Origin: AC-32 sp963715575
Lineage (GTDB): Bacteria; Actinomycetota; Thermoleophilia; Gaiellales; Gaiellaceae
Reading direction: 5' to 3'
Length of the DNA stretch: 64,000 bases
NCBI GenBank assembly: GCA_963715575.1
Contig: OY970250.1
Coordinates: 806,001-870,000 of the forward strand
Below are positions 7,470 to 15,389 of this stretch, piece after piece. Under the pieces are notes generated by a model. It did not search any database. It was not told the DNA's origin and saw only the letters and a list, made by a program, of their open reading frames with translations. Position numbers and translations under genes: made by a program. The first letter of the stretch is position 1, and every line of letters starts with the position of its first letter.

Positions 7470-9377
7470 TTATTGAGTCGCGGCAGCAGCCTCTGCCCGG
7501 GTGAGCTCGGCGGTGACGAGTGGGTTCTGCGGGTCGAGCTCGACCGCGCGCGCGAGCGCCGGGATCGCCCGGCCGTAGTCCTGCCGGCCCTCCTCGAAGC
7601 GCCCGAGCTCCCACCACGGGCGCCAGTTCAGCGGCTGCAGCTCGACCGCATCGATGTAGCGCTGCCGCGCGCCCTGGACGTCGCCGAGCTGCTCCAGCGC
7701 CTCGGCCTGGACGAACAGCGGGTCGAGCGCCAGCGGGTTGAGCGAACGGGCATCGCGCGCGTCGCGGTAGGCGACGAGCGGCCGCCGGTCCGCCAGTGCC
7801 CTGCGAGCCGAGTCGGTCGAGCGCTCCGCGAACCACGGCGTCAGCAGCGAGAGCGCGACCGCGATCGCAACGACCACCGGCACCGGCGCCCACGCGATCC
7901 GCGGCTCGTCCCGCACCGCCGGCCCGCCGAGCAGCGCGCCGGCCGAGAGCAGGAACGGCCCGGTGACCGCGACGAAGTCCCAGTCGAAGTCGACCAGCGA
8001 GTGCAGCACGTACGCCGCCGCCAGCACGGCCAGCGCGACCACCGCGGGCTCTCGCGCGCGCACGCGACGGGCGATGCCGAGGCCCGCGGCCGCGATCGAG
8101 GCGAAGGCGAAGAAGAAGCCGACCACCCCGGTCTCGCTCAGGAACTGCAGCGACACGTTGTGCGGCTCGGTGACGACGATGTTGTTCTTGCGCAGGAGCC
8201 GATGGGTCAGGTCGAACGTCCCCGCGCCGGTGCCGCGCGTCGGCTGGGCCTCCCACGCGTCCCAGGCCTCCTGCCACCACAGCCAGCGGCTGGACGAGCT
8301 CGCGTTGGCCAGGTGCTGCGGGCCGCCCTGGAGCGAGGCGTCGGTCGGCTGCGAGGTGAACTCGTCGAACCAGCCCTGCGGCTTGGACTCGGCCACGAGC
8401 GCGACCACACCCACCGCGACCCCGGCGACGAGCACGCCGAGCGTGACGCGCCCGACGAGCCTGCGGCGCGCGTCGGTCAGCGGCCGCCGCTCCTCGACGA
8501 GCGAGCCGAGGTAGGCCAGGGCTGCCACCGCCACGGCCGCGAGCAGGAAGACGACCGCAAACCAGGCGCCGTCGTCCACGCGCACCGAGTGCGGCTGCCC
8601 GTCCGAGGAGAGCCCCGGCCGCGAGAAGGCCCAGACCGCGACCCCGAGCCCGGCCCCGCCTCCGAGCAGCAACCCAGCCGCGCTCTCGACCCGCGGCGAG
8701 CCGAGCACGAGCCAGAGGATCACGGCGACCCCCGCCGCGAGCACGCCGCCGCGCGAGTAGGTCAACAGCAGCCCGACGACGAGCGCGTAGATGTAGACCA
8801 CGCCGGCCGCGCGCAGCCAGTGCCGGTGCTCCCGCCGCGCCGCCAGCCACAAGGCGAGCGGCACAGCCATCGCGAACAGCAGGCCGAGCGCGTTCCAGTA
8901 CCCGATCGGCGAGCTGAGCCGCGCCACGCGCCCGGACGAGCCGAGCGCCGGGATCGCCTTCCCGAGCAGCGCCCAGCCGAGCGGCAGGGCCAGCACGCCG
9001 GCCAGCACGTACGCCCACTCCCGCACCCACGGCCCGAGCCAGAGCCCGACCACTGCGAAGGCGAGGTAGACGAGCCCGCGGTTGAAGTACGCCCACGAGC
9101 GGTCGCCCTCGATCGACCAGATCACCGAGACCCCGTTCCAGGCGACGAAGGCCGCGAAGAAGCCGAGCGCGACCGCCGCCTCGCGCGAGAACGACGGCCG
9201 CGGCAGGCCCGCCAGCGCGCCGACCATCACCGCCGTGGCGACCGCCAGCGCGGCGACGCCGATCCACACGAGCCGCCCACCCGACGACCCCGACGAGAAG
9301 AGCGCCGAGACCGCCGCCAGGGTCCCGCCGGCACCGAGCAGCAGCCGAGCCGCCCAGCGATCCAGCGCCCTGAGCAT
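7470..9377 (-). CDS. O-antigen ligase/polymerase-like membrane protein with C-terminal TPRs
   Basis: The 635-residue protein has about 12 hydrophobic helices over residues 1-490. The Wzy_C/ligase region contains the large extracytoplasmic loop with GTGAGTFDLTHRL and TEPHNVSLQFLSETGVVG; the His in E-P-H-N matches the conserved family position. The last 120 residues are soluble tetratricopeptide repeats (ALEQLGDVQGARQRYIDAVEL, YGRAIPALARAVELDPQNP). It probably joins or polymerises surface glycans. No other glycan genes sit next to it. It ends 76 bases upstream of the propeller gene and may be co-transcribed with it. Confidence 0.8.
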   Translation of the reverse strand: MLRALDRWAARLLLGAGGTLAAVSALFSSGSSGGRLVWIGVAALAVATAVMVGALAGLPRPSFSREAAVALGFFAAFVAWNGVSVIWSIEGDRSWAYFNRGLVYLAFAVVGLWLGPWVREWAYVLAGVLALPLGWALLGKAIPALGSSGRVARLSSPIGYWNALGLLFAMAVPLALWLAARREHRHWLRAAGVVYIYALVVGLLLTYSRGGVLAAGVAVILWLVLGSPRVESAAGLLLGGGAGLGVAVWAFSRPGLSSDGQPHSVRVDDGAWFAVVFLLAAVAVAALAYLGSLVEERRPLTDARRRLVGRVTLGVLVAGVAVGVVALVAESKPQGWFDEFTSQPTDASLQGGPQHLANASSSSRWLWWQEAWDAWEAQPTRGTGAGTFDLTHRLLRKNNIVVTEPHNVSLQFLSETGVVGFFFAFASIAAAGLGIARRVRAREPAVVALAVLAAAYVLHSLVDFDWDFVAVTGPFLLSAGALLGGPAVRDEPRIAWAPVPVVVAIAVALSLLTPWFAERSTDSARRALADRRPLVAYRDARDARSLNPLALDPLFVQAEALEQLGDVQGARQRYIDAVELQPLNWRPWWELGRFEEGRQDYGRAIPALARAVELDPQNPLVTAELTRAEAAAATQ

Positions 9378-9499
9378 CAGCGCGAGAGGCTAACATCAGG
9401 GCACGCCGAATCCGTCGTTTACAATTTGCTTACCCGGGGATCACCGCGCCCTCAAGGTACGCCAGCAGACTTCGGAACCGGCCCCAGGCTCTTCACGGC

Positions 9500-10024
9500 A
9501 TGCGCATCCGTCCAGCCGCCATCACGCTCGCCCTGCTCGTCCTCGTGGCGGGGCTCGCAGCAGCTGCCGCAATGCCGTCTGCGGCACGCGCCGCCGATCC
9601 GTGTTGGCTGCGTGTCCAGAACGACTGGCTCGCCGATGGGACGATCAACGGCCACTACTCGGTCAAGTGCCTCCAGCAGGCTCTGAAGAACGTGCCGGAA
9701 GACCTGCGCGACTACTCCAACATCACGGACGCGATCGACGCTGCGATGAGCGACGCGCTCCGCGGCGGCGGCACCTCGAGCGGCGGCGGGAACAGCGACT
9801 CGGGGAGCGGCGACTCGAACGCCGACAAGAGCCGCGCCGTCCAGGGGGTCCCCGACCAGTCGTACTACCGGCGGGCGATCGACAAGCTCGGCACGACGAA
9901 GGCCAACTCGCTGCCGATCCCGCTGCTCGTCCTCGCCGGGCTCGGCACGCTGCTGCTCGTCAGCGCCGGCGGCCTCGCGGCGGGCAAGCGCCTCAAGGCC
10001 CGGCGCCCACCGCCTCCTCGGTAG
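9500..10024 (+). CDS. Exported protein with C-terminal membrane anchor, function unknown
   Basis: The 174-residue protein has a signal peptide (cleavage near AARAAD, residue 32) and a small domain with two cysteines (DPCWLRVQNDW and HYSVKCLQQAL) that could form a disulfide. A Gly/Ser/Asp-rich linker (about 92-112) and a transmembrane helix near residues 138-160 follow, ending in a basic tail. This is the architecture of a surface-anchored protein. I do not recognise the family. Its 3' end overlaps the convergent Rieske gene by 32 bases. Confidence 0.65.
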   Translation: MRIRPAAITLALLVLVAGLAAAAAMPSAARAADPCWLRVQNDWLADGTINGHYSVKCLQQALKNVPEDLRDYSNITDAIDAAMSDALRGGGTSSGGGNSDSGSGDSNADKSRAVQGVPDQSYYRRAIDKLGTTKANSLPIPLLVLAGLGTLLLVSAGGLAAGKRLKARRPPPPR

Positions 10025-11756
10025 CACCGTCCTCGTAGATCCGCTCGCCTCGGTGCAGGCGGCGCGCGATCTCGTAGGTCTGTCGCTGGGAGCGCGCGGT
10101 CGAGGCATGCGCGGCGAGGTAGCGCGCCGCCGCCAGCAGCGGCAATCCTGCCTCCTCGCTTCCCCGCAACAGCCGGTGCTGGCGGACGCCGGCCTCGACG
10201 CACTGGGTCGTGTGGAAGTTCCGGTCCTCGCGCAGCAGGCACGCCCCAAGCGCCGCCACGAGGCGGTCCGGGTCGCCGCCCGCGCCGAGGTACGACGCGA
10301 CGAGCCGGCCCGCCTCGTCGACCTGCTGCTGCCGGTCGAGCAAGGCGCGTAGCTCGGCGAGCAGGGCCTCCGGGTCGCCGGCCTCGGGCTTCGGCAGCCG
10401 CGTCGCCGGCACGTTCAGGAAGCGGTCGAGGCAGACGCTCATCGCCGCGTCGAGCACGCCGCGCACGAGCTCCGGCGAGGCCGATCGCCGCAGGCCCTGC
10501 TCGACCGCGTTGGCGAAGGTGAACGCGTGCAGCGCGGTGTCCCAGTCGCCGAACTCGTTGCTCGTCGGGAAGCGGGCGATGCGGGTCGCGGCCGCGAACG
10601 CCACCGCGGACGCGAGCTCGACCTCGGTGGCGCCCTCGCGCAGCGCCGCGAGCAGCGCCTCGAGGATCCGGGCCGGGTCGTCGGAGAGCAGCGTCTCGAC
10701 CAGCTCGGCGCGGCCCTCCCAGCCGCCGCGCGGCGCGGCGAGCGCCTCGGGCAGCCGCTCGAACGCGTCCTCGAGCAGCGAGACGAGGTCGACCGGGTTC
10801 CGCCACGCGTTCGCCTCCTCCATCCGCTCCGCGAAGGCGAGTTGCGCGGGCAGCGACGCGAGCACGGGCTCGGCCCGCTCCCAGCCCCCGGCGTCCAGCG
10901 CCTCGAGCGCCTTGTTCACGAAGTCGAGCGTGTGGCCGCCGTCGAGGTAGCGGTGGTCGGTCGCTGCCGCGAAGAGCATGTCGGCGAGCTCCGCCTGCGA
11001 GGCCCCGGAGCGCACCGCCGAGACCAGCGCTCGCTCGGCGCCCTCGGCGTCGCGCACCTCGACGAAGCCGCGAAACCAGCGGGCGAGCCGCGCCGGCTCG
11101 ACCTCGCCGCCGGGCAGCGGCTCGAGCGGGAAGCGAGGCTCCATCCCGGCCGAGTCGTTGGCGACGTCGGCGAGCCCGTGGTAGAGGGCCGCGGCGCGCT
11201 CGTCGGCGTCCAGCAGCGGCACGAGGTTCATCAGGCACGAAAGCGTCGTCAGGCCGCGGAACCAGCCCCCGCCGCGCCGGGCGACGCCGAAGTCGAGCCC
11301 CTCGCGGAACGCGTCGGCCCCGCTCGGGTCGGCCTCGGCGAGCACGATCGCCGCCTTCGCGACCACCAGCGCGAGGTCGCGCTCGAGCCCGACGTGCAGC
11401 CGCTTGCGCTGGTGCTCGACCGGGTCGCGCCGCGGCGTGACGTCCACGTAGATCTCGCCGTCGTCGACCTCGACCGGGAAGCGACGCAGCTCGTCGGCCC
11501 ACTGGTCGAAGGTGCCGCCGCTGCAGAGGTCGAAGCGCGCGTGATGCCAGTGGCACGTGAGGATCCCGTCCGCGACCGAGCCGCGGTGGAGCGGGAAGCC
11601 CATGTGCGGACAGCGGTTGTCGACGGCATGCACTTCGCCGCTCTCGAGCAGCAGGCACACCGTGTTCCCCTCGACGCCGACGACCAGCCGGCCCCTCGCT
11701 TCGAGCTCGGCCAACGACGCCGCCCGCCGGCGCTGCGTTGTCTCCACAACCGTCAT
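9993..11756 (-). CDS. Rieske [2Fe-2S] protein with long helical C-terminal domain
   Basis: The 587-residue protein has a Rieske domain at residues 1-105. The cluster ligands are C49-P-H51 and C68-H-W-H71 in the usual C-x-H-x16-C-x2-H spacing. The remaining 480 residues are Ala/Leu/Glu-rich and predicted helical, with conserved-looking HRYLDGGHTLDFVNKALE and REDRNFHTTQCVEAG segments. They lack a Rieske-oxygenase iron motif that I can recognise. It is therefore probably a redox protein, not a classical ring hydroxylase. The start ATG overlaps the stop of the small upstream gene (ATGA), so the two are coupled and probably driven by the SoxR-type promoter at 12135-12165. Confidence 0.8.
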   Translation of the reverse strand: MTVVETTQRRRAASLAELEARGRLVVGVEGNTVCLLLESGEVHAVDNRCPHMGFPLHRGSVADGILTCHWHHARFDLCSGGTFDQWADELRRFPVEVDDGEIYVDVTPRRDPVEHQRKRLHVGLERDLALVVAKAAIVLAEADPSGADAFREGLDFGVARRGGGWFRGLTTLSCLMNLVPLLDADERAAALYHGLADVANDSAGMEPRFPLEPLPGGEVEPARLARWFRGFVEVRDAEGAERALVSAVRSGASQAELADMLFAAATDHRYLDGGHTLDFVNKALEALDAGGWERAEPVLASLPAQLAFAERMEEANAWRNPVDLVSLLEDAFERLPEALAAPRGGWEGRAELVETLLSDDPARILEALLAALREGATEVELASAVAFAAATRIARFPTSNEFGDWDTALHAFTFANAVEQGLRRSASPELVRGVLDAAMSVCLDRFLNVPATRLPKPEAGDPEALLAELRALLDRQQQVDEAGRLVASYLGAGGDPDRLVAALGACLLREDRNFHTTQCVEAGVRQHRLLRGSEEAGLPLLAAARYLAAHASTARSQRQTYEIARRLHRGERIYEDGATEEAVGAGP

Positions 11757-12127
11757 TCGGATCGCCTCCACCAGTAGCGGGGATCGTCGGGCTCGGCCGC
11801 CGCGAGCTGCTCGAGGCTCACGTCGCGATAGCTCTCGAGCGTGAACGCAGTCTGCGCAGAGAACCCGACGCCGGTCAACGAGAACGTGAGCGGGTGGGAG
11901 CTGACCGCCCAACCTTCGAGCGGGCCGGGCTCGGCCAGCCGCGCCTCCTCCTGCTCGTCGCGCACGTCGAGCACGACAGCGCCGCCGTGCACGCCGATGA
12001 AGTGATCGTGCCAGACCGCGAGCCCACGACTTCGGTCGGCGACGTACTCGTTGAGGAGGTCGTTCGCCTGGCGGGCGCTCGTTCCGGCCGGCGCGAGTGC
12101 ATACACGAGGTGGCAGCGGCCGCTCAC
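11753..12127 (-). CDS. Small protein of unknown function, first gene of the SoxR-linked operon
   Basis: It has 124 residues if read from the GTG at 12125-12127; a GTG at 12134-12136 in the same frame would add three residues but lies inside the predicted -10 box. The sequence has an N-terminal strand CHLVYALAPAG, a WHDHFIGVHGGAVVLDV centre and a C-terminal YWWRRSE. It has no signal or membrane segment. The size and strand-helix pattern could suit a ferredoxin-like (dimeric alpha-beta barrel) fold, which is inference. It is coupled to the Rieske gene by an ATGA overlap, so a shared redox role is likely. Confidence 0.65.
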   Translation of the reverse strand: MSGRCHLVYALAPAGTSARQANDLLNEYVADRSRGLAVWHDHFIGVHGGAVVLDVRDEQEEARLAEPGPLEGWAVSSHPLTFSLTGVGFSAQTAFTLESYRDVSLEQLAAAEPDDPRYWWRRSE

Positions 12128-12134
12128 CTCGCGC

Positions 12135-12165
12135 ACCCTAGAACCTCAACTATGGTTCAAGTCAA
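12135..12165 (-). promoter_or_regulatory. MerR/SoxR-type promoter with 19-bp spacer
   Basis: On the minus strand TTGACT (-35; 12160-12165) and TAGGGT (-10; 12135-12140) are 19 bases apart, the over-long spacing typical of MerR-family activated promoters. The spacer holds a dyad GAACC-N8-GGTTC (12141-12158). It lies between divergent soxR and the Rieske operon. Transcription would begin near 12127, giving a nearly leaderless mRNA. Confidence 0.6.
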
Positions 12166-12618
12166 GTGCCAAGCGACCAGCTCACGATCGGCGAGATTTC
12201 GGCGCGCAGCGGGGTCGCTCCGTCGGCGCTGCGCTTCTACGAGCGGCGAGGGTTGATCACGGCCTCGCGGACGGACGGGAACCAGCGCCGCTACGACCGC
12301 GCCGTGCTGCGCCGCCTCGCATTCATCCAGGCCGGCCGCGCCGCCGGGGTCTCGCTCGAGCGGATCGGCAGTGCGCTCGAGACGCTGCCGCGAAACCGCA
12401 CTCCGAGCCGCCGCGACTGGGAGCGTCTCTCGAACCGGTGGCGCGACGACCTCGACGCGCGCATCGAGACCCTGCAGGCCCTGCGCGGGCGCCTGACGAC
12501 CTGCATCGGCTGCGGCTGCCTGTCGATCGACAAGTGCGACCTGCTGAACCCAGACGACGAGGCCGCAGCGCACGGCGCCGGAGCGCACTACCTCAGGACT
12601 AACGGTCCCCGGACGTAG
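12166..12618 (+). CDS. soxR: Redox-sensitive MerR-family activator SoxR
   Basis: The 150-residue regulator has a MerR winged helix-turn-helix at the N-terminus (LTIGEISARSGVAPSALRFYE), a dimerisation helix, and the SoxR [2Fe-2S] signature C113-x2-C116-x-C118-x5-C124 (CIGCGCLSIDKC). In characterised SoxR, oxidation or nitrosylation of this cluster twists DNA at a promoter with a 19-bp spacer. Such a promoter is found immediately upstream, facing the Rieske operon. The start is the GTG at 12166. Its 3' end overlaps the convergent GFA-TPR gene by 20 bases. Confidence 0.93.
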   Translation: MPSDQLTIGEISARSGVAPSALRFYERRGLITASRTDGNQRRYDRAVLRRLAFIQAGRAAGVSLERIGSALETLPRNRTPSRRDWERLSNRWRDDLDARIETLQALRGRLTTCIGCGCLSIDKCDLLNPDDEAAAHGAGAHYLRTNGPRT

Positions 12619-13285
12619 TCAGCTCCCGGAACTTGGGCTCGTCCCGAATCCGGTCGAAGTCGGAGTCGCCCTGCGCGAGGGTTCGGGCGCCGTCCCACAG
12701 CTCGATCGCCCGCCGCAGATGCTCGAGCGCGTCGTCCTTACGGCCCGCCAGGCTCTCGGCACACGCGAGGTTGTAGACCAGGTTCGGGTACTCGCCGTGG
12801 GCCTCGAGCAGCTCCCGCCCGCGGTCGGCCGCTTCGGCGTACTTGCCGGCCTCGTAGAGCGACCGCGCCGAGTCCCACACCTCGGGAGCGCGGCGCGCGA
12901 CCGAGTCGGGCAGGCCGATCCACGGATGCCGCCGCGAGTCGTATCCCGACTCGGTCGGCGGCGGGAAGGCCGGGTCGGCGAAAGCGCCGATCGAGACCAC
13001 GATCAGGTCGTTCTCCTCCGGCTCGGTGTAGAAGACCTGCGAGCCGCACTCGGGGCAGAAGTGGAACACGTGCTCCTTCTCGTCCGCCTCGTCCGAGATG
13101 CGCGAGAAATCGCTGTAGCGCCCCTTGATCTCGACCTGGTCATCCTTGTAGCCCGCCTGCATCCCGAAGGCGCTTCCCGTCCGCCGCTGACAGGTGAGGC
13201 AGTGGCAGATCGAGACGGCGAAGGGCTCGCCTTCGACGATGAGATGAAGCTGCCCGCAGTGGCAGGCTGCAACTCGGGTGGCCAT
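12599..13285 (-). CDS. GFA/CENP-V zinc domain fused to a TPR-like helical domain
   Basis: The 228-residue protein starts with a GFA-type zinc fold at about residues 1-120. The Cys pairs are CHCGQLH, CHCLTCQRRTGS and CPECGSQVFY. The C-terminal 90 residues form helical repeats with TPR character (LYEAGKYAEAADRGRELLEAHGEYPN, ACAESLAGRKDDALEHLRRAIEL). Stand-alone GFA proteins are about 120-140 residues, so this is a fusion. GFA proteins were named for formaldehyde activation, but most are uncharacterised. The TPR part suggests a protein partner. Confidence 0.8.
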   Translation of the reverse strand: MATRVAACHCGQLHLIVEGEPFAVSICHCLTCQRRTGSAFGMQAGYKDDQVEIKGRYSDFSRISDEADEKEHVFHFCPECGSQVFYTEPEENDLIVVSIGAFADPAFPPPTESGYDSRRHPWIGLPDSVARRAPEVWDSARSLYEAGKYAEAADRGRELLEAHGEYPNLVYNLACAESLAGRKDDALEHLRRAIELWDGARTLAQGDSDFDRIRDEPKFRELTTSGDR

Positions 13286-13368
13286 CGCGGCGGCAACCTA
13301 GCCTATTTCGGCGCTGACTCCCCGAATGGGTGATTGGCCGGAGAACCGGATGCCTGCATGAAGAGGTA

Positions 13369-14520
13369 GTGCGTCTGCGGGCCGTCACGTTGATCTCAGC
13401 ACTGGTGCTTGCGCTGGCCGCCGCAATGCCGGCTCTTGCGACCGGTTACAAGGGCGACGTCGACTACTGGGGCAGCTTCACGGTCACGATCGTGAACAAC
13501 CAGGTGACCGCACTCCAGGGCCACAGTGGCGGGGTCCCCTGCGGGGACGGCACCCAGATCGATCCGCTGACCTTCACCCTCGCCTCGCCCGTTCCGGTCC
13601 TGGACGGCAAGTTCCACGCCCAGGGGACGGCCCTGGACGTCTATCGGCACACGATCGCCTGGTCGCTCGATGCCTCGGTCTCGGTGACGCGGACGATCTC
13701 GGGCACGGTCACGCTCTCCGGCCCCGACCCGACCCAGCGGACGACCTGCACGAAAACCTTCCGCGTCGCGGCGATCATCCCGCCGCGGAACCTGACCCCG
13801 CGCACGAACACGAACTTCACCGACGCGACGCCGCCCAGAGCCGGCACGACCGCACCGCAGGTCAACTTCGACTACCGCAAGGGCGTCGTCACCCACCTCA
13901 GCGCGAGTGTGAGGACCATGTGCGGCGATTCCGTGATGGGAGCGCGCCTGTACACGACCGCCTCAGACCTCGACCCGGTGCAGGTGAACGGCGGCCGCTT
14001 CCGCATCGTCACCGACGTGCTCGACGACTACGACGTCGTCACCCATGTCGTCGTCACCGGCCGGATCAAGGGCCGGACTGCCGCCGGCACGGTCGACTCG
14101 TCGCGCAACTGGGACGTGAACGGCACGCTGGTGCACTGCTCGCAGCACCTGCGCTGGGTCGCCACCAGCGACCGTGCCCCTGCGGCGGTGGACAGATCCG
14201 GCGGGGCGTACTACGACGTCGACCCGTACCGCTACGGCCGGGCGGGCGCGTGGAAGTACTACCTCGCGGTCAAGCCGTTCGCCTGCATCAACCACGTGAC
14301 CGCCGTGCGGTTCCACGTGGTCGGCGGCCCGACGGAGACTGTGCGGTGCAACACCATGAGGAAGCTCGGGCCGCTGCGCCCGAAGCAGCGCTACCACGTC
14401 ACGGCGACGGCGCTTCACACGCGCAGGGGGAATGTCTTCAGCCGGACTCTGCTCGGCGACTCGTTCACCTACCTTCCGGGTGACGACGCCGCCTGGGTAC
14501 CCGCGCCGTTCATTCCCTGA
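13369..14520 (+). CDS. Secreted protein of unknown function
   Basis: The 383-residue protein has a signal peptide (LRAVTLISALVLALAAAMPALA) and a Thr/Val-rich, strand-forming mature part with several Cys residues. Two roughly similar regions are visible: residues 28-145 and 155-265, each starting near a Y-x-G/Y-R-K-G strand and ending in a C-T/C-S pair. The last 100 residues contain YYDVDPYRYGRAGAWKYYL and a CINHVTAVRFHV/TVRCNTMRKL pair. I do not recognise the family. The GTG at 13369 is chosen because the signal peptide begins there; a GTG at 13330 is possible. Confidence 0.6.
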   Translation: MRLRAVTLISALVLALAAAMPALATGYKGDVDYWGSFTVTIVNNQVTALQGHSGGVPCGDGTQIDPLTFTLASPVPVLDGKFHAQGTALDVYRHTIAWSLDASVSVTRTISGTVTLSGPDPTQRTTCTKTFRVAAIIPPRNLTPRTNTNFTDATPPRAGTTAPQVNFDYRKGVVTHLSASVRTMCGDSVMGARLYTTASDLDPVQVNGGRFRIVTDVLDDYDVVTHVVVTGRIKGRTAAGTVDSSRNWDVNGTLVHCSQHLRWVATSDRAPAAVDRSGGAYYDVDPYRYGRAGAWKYYLAVKPFACINHVTAVRFHVVGGPTETVRCNTMRKLGPLRPKQRYHVTATALHTRRGNVFSRTLLGDSFTYLPGDDAAWVPAPFIP

Positions 14521-14561
14521 GCGGTGCGGCCGACCTGCGAAGATAGGGCGGTATCGCCGCC

Positions 14562-15389
14562 ATGGAAGAACCGCGTCTCAACGGGACCGTCGCGCTGGTC
14601 ACGGGTGCGAGCCGTGGCGGCGGGAAGGGGATCGCACTCGTCCTCGGCGAGGAGGGCGCAACCGTCTACGTCACCGGCCGCTCCGTCCGCGGCGAGCCGA
14701 CCACGCTCGACCGCCCCGGCACGATCGACGACACCGCCGAGGAGCTGACCGCCCGCGGCGGCACGGGCATCGCCGTTCGCTGCGACCACTTCGACGACGA
14801 GCAGGTGGAGGCGCTGTTCGAGCGGATCCGCAGCGAGCAGGGCCGCCTCGACCTGCTGGTCAACAACGCGTGGAGCGGCTACGAGCTCCCGCTCTACTTC
14901 GAGACGCCCTACTGGGAGATGGAGTGGCGCCACTGGGACCTGATGTTCAACAGCCTGCGGGCGACCGCTTTCGCCTCGACGCTGGCCACGCCGACGATGA
15001 TCGCGGCCGGCCGCGGCCTGATCGTGAACATGACGTGGGTGCTCGACCGCCCGCACGGGGTCACGTTCTACGAGGTCGTCAAGAACGCGACCAACAAGCT
15101 GACCGAGCAGATGGCGGACGACCTGCGGCCGCACGGCGTCGCGTGTGTCGCCGTGTCGCCGGGTTGGATGCGGCTGGAGCGCATGGACCTGACGCCCGAG
15201 GACGCCGCCAGGGCCGAATCGCCGGAGTTCCCCGGGCGAGCGATCGCCGCGCTGACCGCCGACCCCGAGGTGCTCGAGAAGTCGGGCGGCGTCTTCACCA
15301 CTCCCGCCCTGGCCCGCGCGTACGGCTTCACCGACGTCGACGGCAAGCAGCAGTCAGCGTTCTGGGACGAGCACTGGGCGTCTAGCTAG
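14562..15389 (+). CDS. SDR family oxidoreductase
   Basis: The 275-residue classical short-chain dehydrogenase has the cofactor loop VTGASRGGGKGIAL and the NNAW strand (a variant of NNAG). The catalytic Tyr/Lys are in FYEVVKNATNKL, and VSPGWMRLERM follows the active site. RS in VTGRSVRG suggests preference for NADP(H). The substrate is unknown. Its stop and that of the convergent MMPL gene share the sequence CTAGCTAG (15382-15389). Confidence 0.88.
   Translation: MEEPRLNGTVALVTGASRGGGKGIALVLGEEGATVYVTGRSVRGEPTTLDRPGTIDDTAEELTARGGTGIAVRCDHFDDEQVEALFERIRSEQGRLDLLVNNAWSGYELPLYFETPYWEMEWRHWDLMFNSLRATAFASTLATPTMIAAGRGLIVNMTWVLDRPHGVTFYEVVKNATNKLTEQMADDLRPHGVACVAVSPGWMRLERMDLTPEDAARAESPEFPGRAIAALTADPEVLEKSGGVFTTPALARAYGFTDVDGKQQSAFWDEHWASS

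Noticed and set aside
7443..9686. Long open frame (747 codons) antisense to the O-antigen ligase-like gene
   Set aside because: Arg/Pro/Asp-rich low-complexity translation typical of an opposite-strand shadow in G+C-rich DNA; the other strand has a coherent membrane protein.
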